From: a bacterium
GTDB taxonomy: Bacteria > Krumholzibacteriota > Krumholzibacteriia > LZORAL124-64-63
Reading direction: 5' to 3'
Assembly: GCA_016712675.1 (NCBI GenBank)
Contig: JADJQR010000001.1
Coordinates: 310,001-374,000 of the forward strand
DNA length: 64,000 nucleotides
The notes beneath the pieces are model-generated. The model saw only the letters and a list, made by a program, of their open reading frames with translations, was not told where the DNA came from and searched no databases. This document shows, piece after piece, positions 50,034 to 57,386 of this stretch. The position numbers and the translations under genes are program-made. Numbering within the stretch: the first letter of the stretch is position 1; each line of letters begins with the position of its first letter.

Positions 50034-52268
50034 ATGACGTTGCGCCATCGGGGATGGGTGTTCGCCGCCCTGGTCCTGTTCGTGACCGCTTCGGCGGGTT
50101 GGGCAGCCGACAGAGCGGGCGTTCCGTCCGGTGGAACGGACCTGGCCGACGCCTGGGCCGACACCCTGCACGTGGCGGCGCCGCGGGTGACGCTGGACGA
50201 GATCATCGCCGACATCGGGCGGCGGCAGCGCGCCGACCGCGACAGTCTGCGCAGCGTCGCCTTCACCGCCGTGGTGACGGTCGTGCGCAGCCCCGGCGGC
50301 CGGGCGCCGGGCACCGCCGACAGCGCCGCCGACAGTGCCACCTACCCGTACGCCGGCGACTGGGAGCTGGAGGAGACGGCCCTGCGCTACGAGCAGGAGC
50401 GCGGCCGGCCCGACCGCATCGTGCGCCTGTGGGAGCGCAAGCAGTCGTTCCGGGACGGCGTGCCACAACCTCCCAAGGAGTCGGCGCACGTCAAGCCCGC
50501 CTGGCAGCCGCGTCCGATGGAGATGATGGACGACCTGCCGTTTGCCGAGGGCAGCGCGAAGCTCTACCGCTACGAACTGCTGGAGAGCACGCTGGTGGGC
50601 GGCAGCCTGGTGCACGTGGTGGCGTTCACGCCGCGCGACCGTTTCGCGCCGCTGCCGTCGGGCACCATCTGGGTGGACATCGCCGACTTCGCGATCCGCC
50701 GCGTCGATGCGCGCTTCGAGGAGGCGGTGCCGTTCCCCTGGCTGATCCGCGCCATCCCGCACTACCGGCAGCGCCAGGCGCCGTGCAGTGGCGTCTGGTT
50801 CCCCATGCTCGAGACCGCGCGGCTGGAACTGCGCGACCTGCCGCTGGCCGGCACCGGCGGCACCTGGGAGATGAAGGTGGAGCTGCGCGACATCGTCATC
50901 AACGGCGAGCCGTGCGACGGCGCGGTGGGCGCCGACGGCGACGAGGCGGGCGCGGCGCTGTTCTGGGCCGGCATCGACGACCTGTGGGATGCGCAGATGC
51001 CGGCTCCGCTGCGGCGGCCGTCGTCGCTGGCGATTGCGACGCTGGACTCGCTCTCGCGCGAGGGCGCGCGCGCCCTGGCGGCCATGCCGGCGCGCCCGCC
51101 GGTCGGCGTGCGCCTGCGGCCGGCCGGACTGGCCTTCAACCGCGCGCAGGGCCTGGTGCCGCGCGTGGAGGTGGCGTTCGGCCGGCTGGGCGGTGCGCTG
51201 CAGCTGGACACCGAGCTGGGCTGGGGGCTGGACGATCGCCGCGCGCTGTGGGGCGCGGGCGTGAACGTACGCGCGGCCGGCGGCCTGACGCTGCGCGCGG
51301 GCGCGGCACGCACCACGGGCGCGTTCGGCGGCGACGGCCGCACGGGCCAGCGCTCGTGGTCGGCCCTGCTGTGGGGCAGCGACCCCAACCACTATTTCGA
51401 CCGCACGACGCTGGCGGCCTCGGCGCGCTGGCAGCACGGCCGCGCCGCGGCGCCGCGGGCGTGGCTGGAAGCGGGGTGGTCGCAGGCGCGGGAGTTCGAG
51501 CTTGCCGTGCACCAGCGGTGGAACGTGCTCGGTCGCGAGTTGCGGCCGGAAGGCATGCTGGCGGCCGACGCGGTGGACCTGGGCACGCTGCGCGTGGACG
51601 GCGGCGCGCGGCTGGGCGCGCTGACGGTGGGCGCGGGCGTGGCATCGCACGCATTGAGCCCGCGCGTGCCCGGGTTCGCGGGCGACGATGTGGACCTGGT
51701 GGGCTGGCACTGGTCCGCGCGCTGGCAGCGCCCCGACGCCCTGGGCAACCGCTGGACGCTGCGCGCGGGCGGCGGTGGTGTGGACGGGGCGGCCCCGGCG
51801 CAGCACCGCGTGTGGCTGGGCAACTGGCAGCCCGACGACGGCCGGGGCGGCAGCGCCGGTTCGCTGTGCGGGTGGCCGGCCGGCTCGCTGCTGGGCGACC
51901 GCGGCGCCTGGGCCTCCTTCGAGCTGGACCTGAACGTGGATCCGTGGCGCGCGCTGCGGGTGCCGGGGCTGCGTGGGCTGCAGCTGCGGCCGGCGGTGTT
52001 TGCCGAGTGGGCCGGGGCGTGGGGGCAGGCGGGCGAATCGTGGCCGGGCGCGGATGGCCTGGCGGCCGACGGGCGCGCCGGGGCCGGTGTGCGCGGGGCG
52101 GGGGCGCCGCCGACCGGCTCGCGCGCGGACGTGGGGCTGGGGTTCAGCCGGCGGGTGGACCTGCCGCTGGTGGGGATCGGCAGCCGCGTGGAGCTGCGGG
52201 CGGCACGCGCGGTGGGTGAAGCGGCCGGGGGGCGGGATTGGCGGTTCGTGGTGGGGATTGGGAGGTAG
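50034..52268 (+). CDS. Secreted, probably outer-membrane beta-barrel protein of unknown function
   Basis: 744 residues. ATG at 50034 follows GGGAGGG and begins a signal peptide (RGWVFAALVLFVTASAGWA). The N-terminal part (about 50-300) resembles a LolA-like or MucB-like lipoprotein-sensing fold (YRYELLESTLVGGSLVHVVAFTPRD, GTIWVDIADFAIRRVDARFEEAVPF). From about 370 many amphipathic strands (WGLDDRRALWGAGVNVRAAGGLTLRAG and on) to a C-terminal aromatic-containing strand suggest a large barrel. A conserved-hypothetical outer-membrane type; exact role unknown. Confidence 0.7.
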   Translation: MTLRHRGWVFAALVLFVTASAGWAADRAGVPSGGTDLADAWADTLHVAAPRVTLDEIIADIGRRQRADRDSLRSVAFTAVVTVVRSPGGRAPGTADSAADSATYPYAGDWELEETALRYEQERGRPDRIVRLWERKQSFRDGVPQPPKESAHVKPAWQPRPMEMMDDLPFAEGSAKLYRYELLESTLVGGSLVHVVAFTPRDRFAPLPSGTIWVDIADFAIRRVDARFEEAVPFPWLIRAIPHYRQRQAPCSGVWFPMLETARLELRDLPLAGTGGTWEMKVELRDIVINGEPCDGAVGADGDEAGAALFWAGIDDLWDAQMPAPLRRPSSLAIATLDSLSREGARALAAMPARPPVGVRLRPAGLAFNRAQGLVPRVEVAFGRLGGALQLDTELGWGLDDRRALWGAGVNVRAAGGLTLRAGAARTTGAFGGDGRTGQRSWSALLWGSDPNHYFDRTTLAASARWQHGRAAAPRAWLEAGWSQAREFELAVHQRWNVLGRELRPEGMLAADAVDLGTLRVDGGARLGALTVGAGVASHALSPRVPGFAGDDVDLVGWHWSARWQRPDALGNRWTLRAGGGGVDGAAPAQHRVWLGNWQPDDGRGGSAGSLCGWPAGSLLGDRGAWASFELDLNVDPWRALRVPGLRGLQLRPAVFAEWAGAWGQAGESWPGADGLAADGRAGAGVRGAGAPPTGSRADVGLGFSRRVDLPLVGIGSRVELRAARAVGEAAGGRDWRFVVGIGR

Positions 52269-52282
52269 GGATGATCGGGGGT

Positions 52283-52294
52283 TGCGCCGGCGCA
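52283..52294. repeat. GC palindrome family copy upstream of mazEF
   Basis: TGCGCCGGCGCA, 14 nt after the stop of the barrel protein gene and about 70 nt before the mazE start. Its right arm is degenerate beyond the core. Confidence 0.7.
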
Positions 52295-52360
52295 CGCGAT
52301 GATGGATACTCTTTGAGTATACATCCGACTGCGTCCACCCGTCACCGCCCGGAGGTTCCC

Positions 52361-52603
52361 GTGCGCACCCGAATCGTCAAGTGGGGCAACAGCCTGGGGT
52401 TGCGCATCCCGCGGGCGTTTGCGACCGAGGTGGGCGTGGCAGACGGCACACCTGTCGAGCTGACCCTAGAGGACGGCTGCCTGGTCATCCGGACGGTGGC
52501 GCCCGCCGGGTGTACGCTGGAGGGGCTGCTGGCAGGCGTGACGCCCGAGAACCTCCATGCGGTCGTCGACACCGGCGACGCCGTGGGTCGCGAGTCGTGG
52601 TAG
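52361..52603 (+). CDS. mazE: MazE-type AbrB-fold antitoxin
   Basis: 80 residues. RIVKWGNSLGLRIPRAFATEVGVADGTPVELTLEDG is a clear SpoVT/AbrB swapped-hairpin DNA-binding domain. The acidic C-terminus would wrap the toxin. GTG at 52361 follows GGAGG. The end overlaps the toxin start by 7 nt, so toxin translation depends on antitoxin translation. Confidence 0.9.
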   Translation: MRTRIVKWGNSLGLRIPRAFATEVGVADGTPVELTLEDGCLVIRTVAPAGCTLEGLLAGVTPENLHAVVDTGDAVGRESW

Positions 52604-52950
52604 CGCCCGAAGGCCGCGACGGCTACGTGCCCGAGCGCGGCGACATCGTCTGGTTGCCATTCGATCCCCAGGCGGGGCACGAACAGGCCGGCCGGCGGCC
52701 GGCGCTGGTGATCTCGCCGCGCGCGTACAACGGCCGCGTGGGGCTGGCCCTGTTCTGCCCGCTGACCACCCAGGTGAAGGGCTACCCGTTCGAGGTGGTG
52801 CTGCCGGCGGGCGGCCCGGCGGTCGGCGCGGTCCTGGCGGACCAGGTCAAGAGCCTGGACTGGGGCGCGCGGGGAGCGCGGAAGTTTGGGCAGGTCAATG
52901 AGATGACGATGGCAGAGGTGTTGGGGAAGATCGGGGTGCTGGTGGGGTAG
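52597..52950 (+). CDS. mazF: MazF-type mRNA interferase toxin
   Basis: 117 residues from GTG at 52597; GTG at 52630 is a shorter alternative. VPERGDIVWLPFDPQAGHEQAGRRPALVISPRAYN has the RGDIVW and the RRPALVIS core of MazF/PemK. LADQVKSLDWGARGARKFGQV carries the conserved Thr/Ser-region equivalent and dimer contacts. Sequence-specific RNA endoribonuclease. Confidence 0.92.
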   Translation: MVAPEGRDGYVPERGDIVWLPFDPQAGHEQAGRRPALVISPRAYNGRVGLALFCPLTTQVKGYPFEVVLPAGGPAVGAVLADQVKSLDWGARGARKFGQVNEMTMAEVLGKIGVLVG

Positions 52951-52983
52951 GCAGAGGAGGTGGCATTGCGCTATCGTTGGATG

Positions 52984-53012
52984 TACAATAGGACGTACCA
53001 GAGGAGGTACGT
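52984..53012 (+). promoter_or_regulatory. Possible -10 and inverted repeat over the phd ribosome site
   Basis: A -10-like TACAAT (52984-52989) is followed by the perfect inverted repeat ACGTACC-N6-GGTACGT (52993-53012). The repeat includes the GAGGAGG ribosome site of the antitoxin gene. It can be a repressor operator in DNA or a hairpin that hides the ribosome site in RNA. Confidence 0.6.
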
Positions 53013-53016
53013 TCGC

Positions 53017-53295
53017 ATGAAGCTCCCGGAAATCATCCCGGTTACCGACCTGCGCCAGGACGCCGCCGGCATCCTGAAGAAGCTGAAGGACTCGGCCGGT
53101 CCGTTGGTCGTCACCCAGCGCGGGCGCGCCATTGCCGTGATCCAGAGCGTGGGCGCCTACGAGCGAGCCGAACATGAACGCCAGCTTTTGCGGCAGCTGG
53201 CGGCGGGCGAGAGGGATATCGCGGCGGGTGCGGGGAGCAGCCTTGACGATGTGCTCAAGGAGGCGGATGCGCTTCTCGACGGTGGGGACGCTTGA
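53017..53295 (+). CDS. Phd/YefM-family antitoxin
   Basis: 92 residues. IIPVTDLRQDAAGILKKLKDSAGPLVVTQRGRAIAVIQSVGAYE is the Phd/YefM DNA-binding fold; the C-terminal helices (LLRQLAAGERDIAAG...LDDVLKEADALL) wrap the toxin. ATG at 53017 follows GAGGAGGT. The stop overlaps the toxin start as TTGA. Confidence 0.9.
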   Translation: MKLPEIIPVTDLRQDAAGILKKLKDSAGPLVVTQRGRAIAVIQSVGAYERAEHERQLLRQLAAGERDIAAGAGSSLDDVLKEADALLDGGDA

Positions 53296-53582
53296 AGATC
53301 CGGTTCACAGATGCGGCGCGCGTCCAGTTCCTGGAGGGGCTGGAGTACATCCGCAAGGACAGCCCCGAAGCCGCCCGGAGATTCCGGGAGAAAGCGGAAC
53401 TTGTCCTGCGCCGGCTGGAGGAGTTTCCGGAGTCAGGTCGCGCAATTCCGGAGTTCCCCGCCCTGCCCCATCGCGAGGTGATCGTGCGGCCGTACCGGTT
53501 CTTCTATCGTGCGACCGGGCAGACCGTCTGGATCGCCGCTGTCTGGCACAGCTCCCAGCTGCCGGAAGGACCGGGCCACTGA
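53292..53582 (+). CDS. RelE/ParE-superfamily toxin
   Basis: 96 residues from TTG at 53292. RFTDAARVQFLEGLEYIRKDSPEAARRFREK and HREVIVRPYRFFYRATGQTVWIAAVWHSSQ match the ParE/RelE fold (ParE-like rather than RelE because of the VWHS end). It would poison gyrase or cleave mRNA. It is the second toxin-antitoxin pair in a row, directly next to the tRNA/integration site. Confidence 0.9.
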   Translation: MKIRFTDAARVQFLEGLEYIRKDSPEAARRFREKAELVLRRLEEFPESGRAIPEFPALPHREVIVRPYRFFYRATGQTVWIAAVWHSSQLPEGPGH

Positions 53583-55298
53583 CTCCCAACTGGCCGAAAA
53601 CCGGTCGTTCTTGACGCTGGCCGGCCCGCGGTTTATAATAGCTTCCGCTTCGATCGGGCCCGCCTGTGCCGATGGTCTTGTACCGATGGTCATGGGCGGG
53701 ACTGTTTGTGGCTGCGGAATTCGGTTCCTCGGTAGCTCAATGGTAGAGCATGCGGCTGTTAACCGCAGGGTTGTAGGTTCGAGCCCTACCCGAGGAGCCA
53801 AATGTTCCGGTGTACGAACAGACGTCTGGTTCGGTAACCCGTACCATATCTCTATTGTGCACCGATCATGGACGAGGACCTTCTTCACCAACCGGCGGAG
53901 AAGGTCCTTTTTTTGCGGATTGGTGCCCTCCGCCATCACCTTCTCGAAATCGGCCAGAATCCCCACGAGCATCTCTTTGTCGATGGCCGGGATCTCCAGG
54001 CGCTTTCGGCGCTCCTCCAGGTCGCGCTTTTCGACCTGCAGCTCCGCGATCCTGGCGTTCAGGTCGTCGACCTTCTGCGTGCAGGCCTCCGGCTTCAGCG
54101 TCTGGGCCTCGAAGGCCGCGAAGTAGCGGTCGATCGTGGCCTGCGCCTTGACGATCTGGGTCTCGATCTTCTCGATTTCCTTTTCCAGCGAGGGCTTCTC
54201 CGCGCAGAGGCGGTGGTTGGCCTCCTCCCAGATGCGAGCCAGGAACTGCTCGTCCTGGAGTATCGCCTTGATGTCCTGCAGGATCGCGCTTTCGAGCAGG
54301 TCGGCGCGCACGTAGTCCTGGTCGCAGTCCTTCGTTTCCCACCGCTTGTTGCAGAGGTAGTAGGGGAACTTCTTGTCCTTCTTGTGCGTGCTGACGCCCA
54401 CCATGCGGCCCTTGCACCGCGCGCACTTGATGATGCCGGCAAGCAGGCGTTCCTCGCTGTTGTGGAACCGGCGGCCGTTCAGGTCTTCGATGCGGGCCTG
54501 CAAGATCTCCTTGGCCTTGTCGAAGATGACCTCCGATACGAGAGCCTGGTGGTTCCCCTCGTAGATCACCTCATGCCAGCGTAGCTTGCCGATGTATAGC
54601 GGGCTCTTGATGATGTGCAGGATCACCTTCTTGTCCCACTTCTTGCCGCTGCGTTTGCGGTGGCCGGCCTCGTTCAGCTTGTGACAGATGGTGTGCGTGC
54701 CCTCGTGACCGAGCGAGTACATCTGAAACATCTTCCGAACGATGAGCGCTTCGTCCTCGTTGATGACCAGGCCCTTCTCCGGGTCGAGCAAGTAGCCGTA
54801 GGGCACGTTCCCGCCGACGAACTTCCCGCTCTTCGCCTTCCGCTCCATCCCGACCTTGGTCCGTTCGACGATCGTCGCGTGTTCGAACTCGGCGAAGACG
54901 CCCAGCATCTGGAGCATCATCTTGCCAGCAGCGTTGGCGGTGTCGAACGGTTCGGTGATGGACTTCAGAACGACGCCGTACTTCGTGAGTTCGTCCACCA
55001 TCAGGGCGAGCTCACGAACCTTGCGCGACAGACGATCGACTCGGAAGACCAGCAGCGTGTCGAAGGCCTTAGCCTCCGCGTCGAAGAGCATCTCCTCAAG
55101 ACCGGGGCGGTTCATGTGGGTGCCGGATTCGGTGTCGCGGTAGAGCTTGTGGAGGCGCCAGTCGTCGCCCCACTGGGCCTTGCAGAAGGCCTCGAGCCGC
55201 TCGGACTGGGCGCCGAGGGAGTATTTCTGGTGGTCCTCGTCGGTTGAGATCCGGGTGTAGAAGGATACCCGGTGCGGGGCTTCGCGCCGATCAGACAT
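53433..55298 (-). CDS. Large serine recombinase whose frame continues through tRNA-Asn
   Basis: An open frame of 621 codons. The N-terminal catalytic domain has Ser18 in VSFYTRIST and FRVDRLSRKVRELALMVDEL. A recombinase domain follows (GNVPYGYLLDP, KSPLYIGKLRWHEVIYEG), then a zinc ribbon CARCKGRMVG...YLCNKRWETKDC, then a coiled coil (about 370-440). Family similarity fades around residue 485 (IEIWYGLPN). Residues about 500-524 are merely the antisense of the tRNA, and 525-621 come from chromosome beyond it. The true C-terminus probably differs in the unintegrated form. ATG at 55298 is the only good start. It likely integrates and excises the element. Confidence 0.88.
   Translation of the reverse strand: MSDRREAPHRVSFYTRISTDEDHQKYSLGAQSERLEAFCKAQWGDDWRLHKLYRDTESGTHMNRPGLEEMLFDAEAKAFDTLLVFRVDRLSRKVRELALMVDELTKYGVVLKSITEPFDTANAAGKMMLQMLGVFAEFEHATIVERTKVGMERKAKSGKFVGGNVPYGYLLDPEKGLVINEDEALIVRKMFQMYSLGHEGTHTICHKLNEAGHRKRSGKKWDKKVILHIIKSPLYIGKLRWHEVIYEGNHQALVSEVIFDKAKEILQARIEDLNGRRFHNSEERLLAGIIKCARCKGRMVGVSTHKKDKKFPYYLCNKRWETKDCDQDYVRADLLESAILQDIKAILQDEQFLARIWEEANHRLCAEKPSLEKEIEKIETQIVKAQATIDRYFAAFEAQTLKPEACTQKVDDLNARIAELQVEKRDLEERRKRLEIPAIDKEMLVGILADFEKVMAEGTNPQKKDLLRRLVKKVLVHDRCTIEIWYGLPNQTSVRTPEHLAPRVGLEPTTLRLTAACSTIELPRNRIPQPQTVPPMTIGTRPSAQAGPIEAEAIINRGPASVKNDRFSASWESVARSFRQLGAVPDSGDPDGLPGRTIEEPVRPHDHLAMGQGGELRNCAT
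53611..53639 (+). promoter_or_regulatory. Sigma-70-type promoter of the tRNA-Asn gene
   Basis: TTGACG (53611-53616), 17-nt spacer, TATAAT (53634-53639). One of the best housekeeping promoters in the window, about 85 nt upstream of the tRNA. Confidence 0.8.
53726..53800 (+). tRNA. tRNA-Asn (GUU)
   Basis: A complete cloverleaf of 75 nt with encoded CCA. The acceptor stem TCCTCGG pairs with CCGAGGA, the anticodon stem TGCGG pairs with CCGCA around CTGTTAA (anticodon GTT), and the T-arm GTAGG-TTCGAGC-CCTAC is standard. It is the apparent insertion site of the element to its right. Confidence 0.97.
53808..53838. other. Imperfect dyad next to tRNA-Asn, candidate attachment half-site
   Basis: Centred on the palindrome AGACGTCT (53820-53827) is a dyad CGAACAGACGTCTGGTTCG (53815-53833) that extends imperfectly to GGT..AC on both sides. 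It starts 8 nt beyond the tRNA CCA and lies in the 3' part of the recombinase frame. Serine integrases use such dyads with a short central crossover, so it may be part of the attachment site. Confidence 0.4.
53876..53914 (+). terminator. Intrinsic terminator downstream of tRNA-Asn, inside the recombinase gene (antisense)
   Basis: A 9-bp stem GGACCTTCT/AGAAGGTCC with a 14-nt loop is followed by seven T residues on the plus strand. It would end the tRNA transcript about 75-110 nt past the tRNA. On the minus strand the same bases encode the recombinase segment with KKDLLRRLVKKVLV. Confidence 0.6.
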
Positions 55299-55368
55299 GA
55301 CGACCCCCGAGGGGCCGAATGTCGAGGCTGCCCGCCGGGCCGACGCAGGCTGGAATTCGTTCTCTCAA
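55291..55368 (-). CDS. Possible leader peptide coupled to the recombinase
   Basis: A 25-residue frame starts with TTG at 55368, 6 nt after a perfect AGGAGG, and ends with TGA overlapping the recombinase start (ATGTCTGA). The recombinase itself has only a weak G-rich ribosome site, so coupled translation is plausible. Short frames are common by chance and no homolog is known to me. Confidence 0.3.
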   Translation of the reverse strand: MRERIPACVGPAGSLDIRPLGGRHV

Positions 55369-55518
55369 ATGTAACCTCCTGTATAGCATGCAGTTGAGGC
55401 GGATTTCGCCCCATTCAGTCGTACCTCGCGACGCGCCAGACATCAAGGCATTCCCACCTTGGGAAAGGGCCTTGGGAGCCTGGGATGCGGGACAATTGAA
55501 AGCGCATGCTCTCCTGGC

Positions 55519-55547
55519 TTGACACCTAACAGTCGTTAGGCGATTCT
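55519..55547 (+). promoter_or_regulatory. LexA-type repressor promoter with operator between -35 and -10
   Basis: TTGACA (55519-55524), 17-nt spacer, GATTCT (55542-55547). The spacer is the palindrome CCTAAC-AGTC-GTTAGG (55525-55540), exactly between the promoter boxes. This is the expected place for autorepression by the LexA-like protein encoded next. The rest of 55299-55578 shows no gene. Confidence 0.65.
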
Positions 55548-55578
55548 CCCCGGATTCTGTAAAGGGAGGAGACCCCTA

Positions 55579-56214
55579 ATGCCCCAACCAGACTCAAGAG
55601 TGCTGACGCCCCGGCAACAGGAAGTCCTGGATTGGGTGAAAGCCTTCATTCGCGACCACGGCATGCCGCCGACGGTGCGGGAGATCGGAGCCGCTTTCGG
55701 CATCAAGAGCTCGAGCGTCTTCGACCTGCTGAAGGCGCTGGAACAGAAGGGGCACCTACGACGGGGTGACCTGGGAGCCCGCTCGTTGATCGTCAAGGGG
55801 CGCGGCCGACGCCATGAGTGCGGCTGTGAGGAGGTCCGCGTCGTTGGACGCGTCCGTGCCGGCGCACCTATCGAGGCGATCGAGGACGACTGCGGCACCA
55901 TCGCCGTGAAACGGGATCTGCTCCGTGGGCGCGAATCCTTCGCCTTGAAGGTGGAGGGATGCAGCATGGTCGAAGCGGGGATTCTCGACGGCGATTACGT
56001 GGTCGTTCGAAAGCAGGAGACGGCGGACGACGGCGACATCGTCGTGGCACTCATCGAGAACGAGGCCACCCTGAAGCGTTTCTATCGGGACGCGAACGGA
56101 GTCCGACTCGAGCCAGCCAATCAGGAAATGTCTGCAATCCGAGTGCGGACGGGTGAATTTGCGATTCAGGGGACCGTCGTCAGCGTGATGAGGGTGATGG
56201 ACAAGACGTCGTAG
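55579..56214 (+). CDS. LexA-type self-cleaving repressor
   Basis: 211 residues. The LexA winged helix is at 8-65 (LTPRQQEVLDWVKAFIRDHGMPPTVREIGAAFGIKS). The cleavage bond is Ala94-Gly95 in GRVRAGAPIEA, the Ser129-Lys166 dyad in GCSMVEAGILDGD and ATLKRFY, with the S24 fold to the end. It should self-cleave on RecA filaments and release the SOS response of the element. AGGAG lies upstream. A palindrome in its promoter suggests autoregulation, and the next gene starts 11 nt after its stop, so it probably heads an operon with two unknown genes. It may be the element's own copy rather than the host LexA. Confidence 0.9.
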   Translation: MPQPDSRVLTPRQQEVLDWVKAFIRDHGMPPTVREIGAAFGIKSSSVFDLLKALEQKGHLRRGDLGARSLIVKGRGRRHECGCEEVRVVGRVRAGAPIEAIEDDCGTIAVKRDLLRGRESFALKVEGCSMVEAGILDGDYVVVRKQETADDGDIVVALIENEATLKRFYRDANGVRLEPANQEMSAIRVRTGEFAIQGTVVSVMRVMDKTS

Positions 56215-56225
56215 GAGGCGAAGAG

Positions 56226-57386
56226 ATGCCACGGCTCAGACTCAAGAACTTCAGTGATCTCGGGTTTATTCAGGGGATCGACAAGCCGCAGCACTTCGGG
56301 GCGCTCCTTGCCGGACATAGGGATTTTTTCGACCGTCAAGACATCGATATCACGAAGCTCAGGAATGATGATGCGACCGATCGCCACCTTCTGCGGGTAT
56401 TCACCCAGCCGGATGAGGAAATGCCGGCGGATCTCCTCCAAACACTTTACGTGCTCGATGATCTCGCCGACGAGGCGGGGCACGACCGGATTCTGGATGA
56501 AGCCAAGCGGCAGGGCGTATTACTCGACGGCCGCGGTCTCACGCCGGGTGAGTTCGCCATTGTGGTCCAGTGCGCGCATCCCGGTCTCGTCAGCTTGTGC
56601 CATGAAAAGACGATCAACCAGAAGATCAAGAATTACCAGGAGTACCAGGCCAGGAAGATCGGCAAGCTGACTAGTGAAACCGCAAAGCGGAAGACCAAGG
56701 AGCTTGAGGCGGCCCTTGTGCCCTGGTTCGATTCGAACAACCGCAGTTCGGCCTGTGAAATCTACGCCTACGAGGAGCGTGGGGAGATCAAGTTTATCGT
56801 CACCCACGGTAGACCCGTGCGGACCGAGGGGAGCATCGACAAGAAGCTGAAGCGGTCGCGGGTGGCTTATCGTCCTCAGAAGCACGACTCGGTGATTTAC
56901 GACAACCGGCTCGGCGTCCTGAGGATTAACGCCCAGTCTCTCGGCGAGAAGGATTTGTATCGAGCGACCTTCGGCAAGATCCTCTTCGGGGACACAGACC
57001 ATTTCCCCGCCGGCGATATCTACACCCTGGCCCCGCTGAAGCGGGGAGCGAACGCGCTGCGACTGGTTTCGGGGGTGGAGTCTGTCCGGCTCGCCGAGGT
57101 GTGGATCGAGGTCGACAACAACCAGCACTTCGTTCAGATCTCGAAGGCCTACGATCTGATGGAGAGCATCACCCGGCATGGGCGGCCCAATCTCAATGAA
57201 GGCCGCATGGTCCGTGCATCTTTTCTCATCAAGTATTCGAGTGGTGGGCGTCCGCGGAAGCTGGAACTCCGACCGACAAATGTGGCCATCTACGACCGGG
57301 ACCGCGACGGTGATCCCGCCGAGGCATTCCTGCGCGCGAACGGCTATTTGAAGATCAAGGCAGATGGCGATGACCCCGGTACTTGA
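56226..57386 (+). CDS. Unknown protein, first gene of LexA-linked cassette
   Basis: 386 residues, not recognised. Highly charged and soluble, no signal or membrane segment. A helical N-terminal half (about 50-170, with a Lys-rich stretch TSETAKRKTKELEAAL) leads to a mixed alpha/beta C-terminal half (about 180-380: EIKFIVTHGRPVRTEGSIDKKLKRSRVAYRPQKHDSVIYD, GKILFGDTDHFPAGDIYTLAPL). THGRP and GDTDHF hold His and Asp that could be catalytic, but no known motif is secure. Good ribosome site (GAGGCGAAGAG). Its end overlaps the next gene by 23 nt, so the two products likely act together. Confidence 0.8.
   Translation: MPRLRLKNFSDLGFIQGIDKPQHFGALLAGHRDFFDRQDIDITKLRNDDATDRHLLRVFTQPDEEMPADLLQTLYVLDDLADEAGHDRILDEAKRQGVLLDGRGLTPGEFAIVVQCAHPGLVSLCHEKTINQKIKNYQEYQARKIGKLTSETAKRKTKELEAALVPWFDSNNRSSACEIYAYEERGEIKFIVTHGRPVRTEGSIDKKLKRSRVAYRPQKHDSVIYDNRLGVLRINAQSLGEKDLYRATFGKILFGDTDHFPAGDIYTLAPLKRGANALRLVSGVESVRLAEVWIEVDNNQHFVQISKAYDLMESITRHGRPNLNEGRMVRASFLIKYSSGGRPRKLELRPTNVAIYDRDRDGDPAEAFLRANGYLKIKADGDDPGT

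Noticed and set aside
49740-52295. 851-codon minus-strand frame
   Set aside because: Antisense to the secreted barrel protein; Arg/Pro/Ala-rich with no motif.
53726-53800. Protein-coding meaning of the recombinase segment across the tRNA
   Set aside because: That stretch (about residues 500-524) is simply the antisense translation of a perfect tRNA-Asn, a well-known artefact, so it is not a domain.
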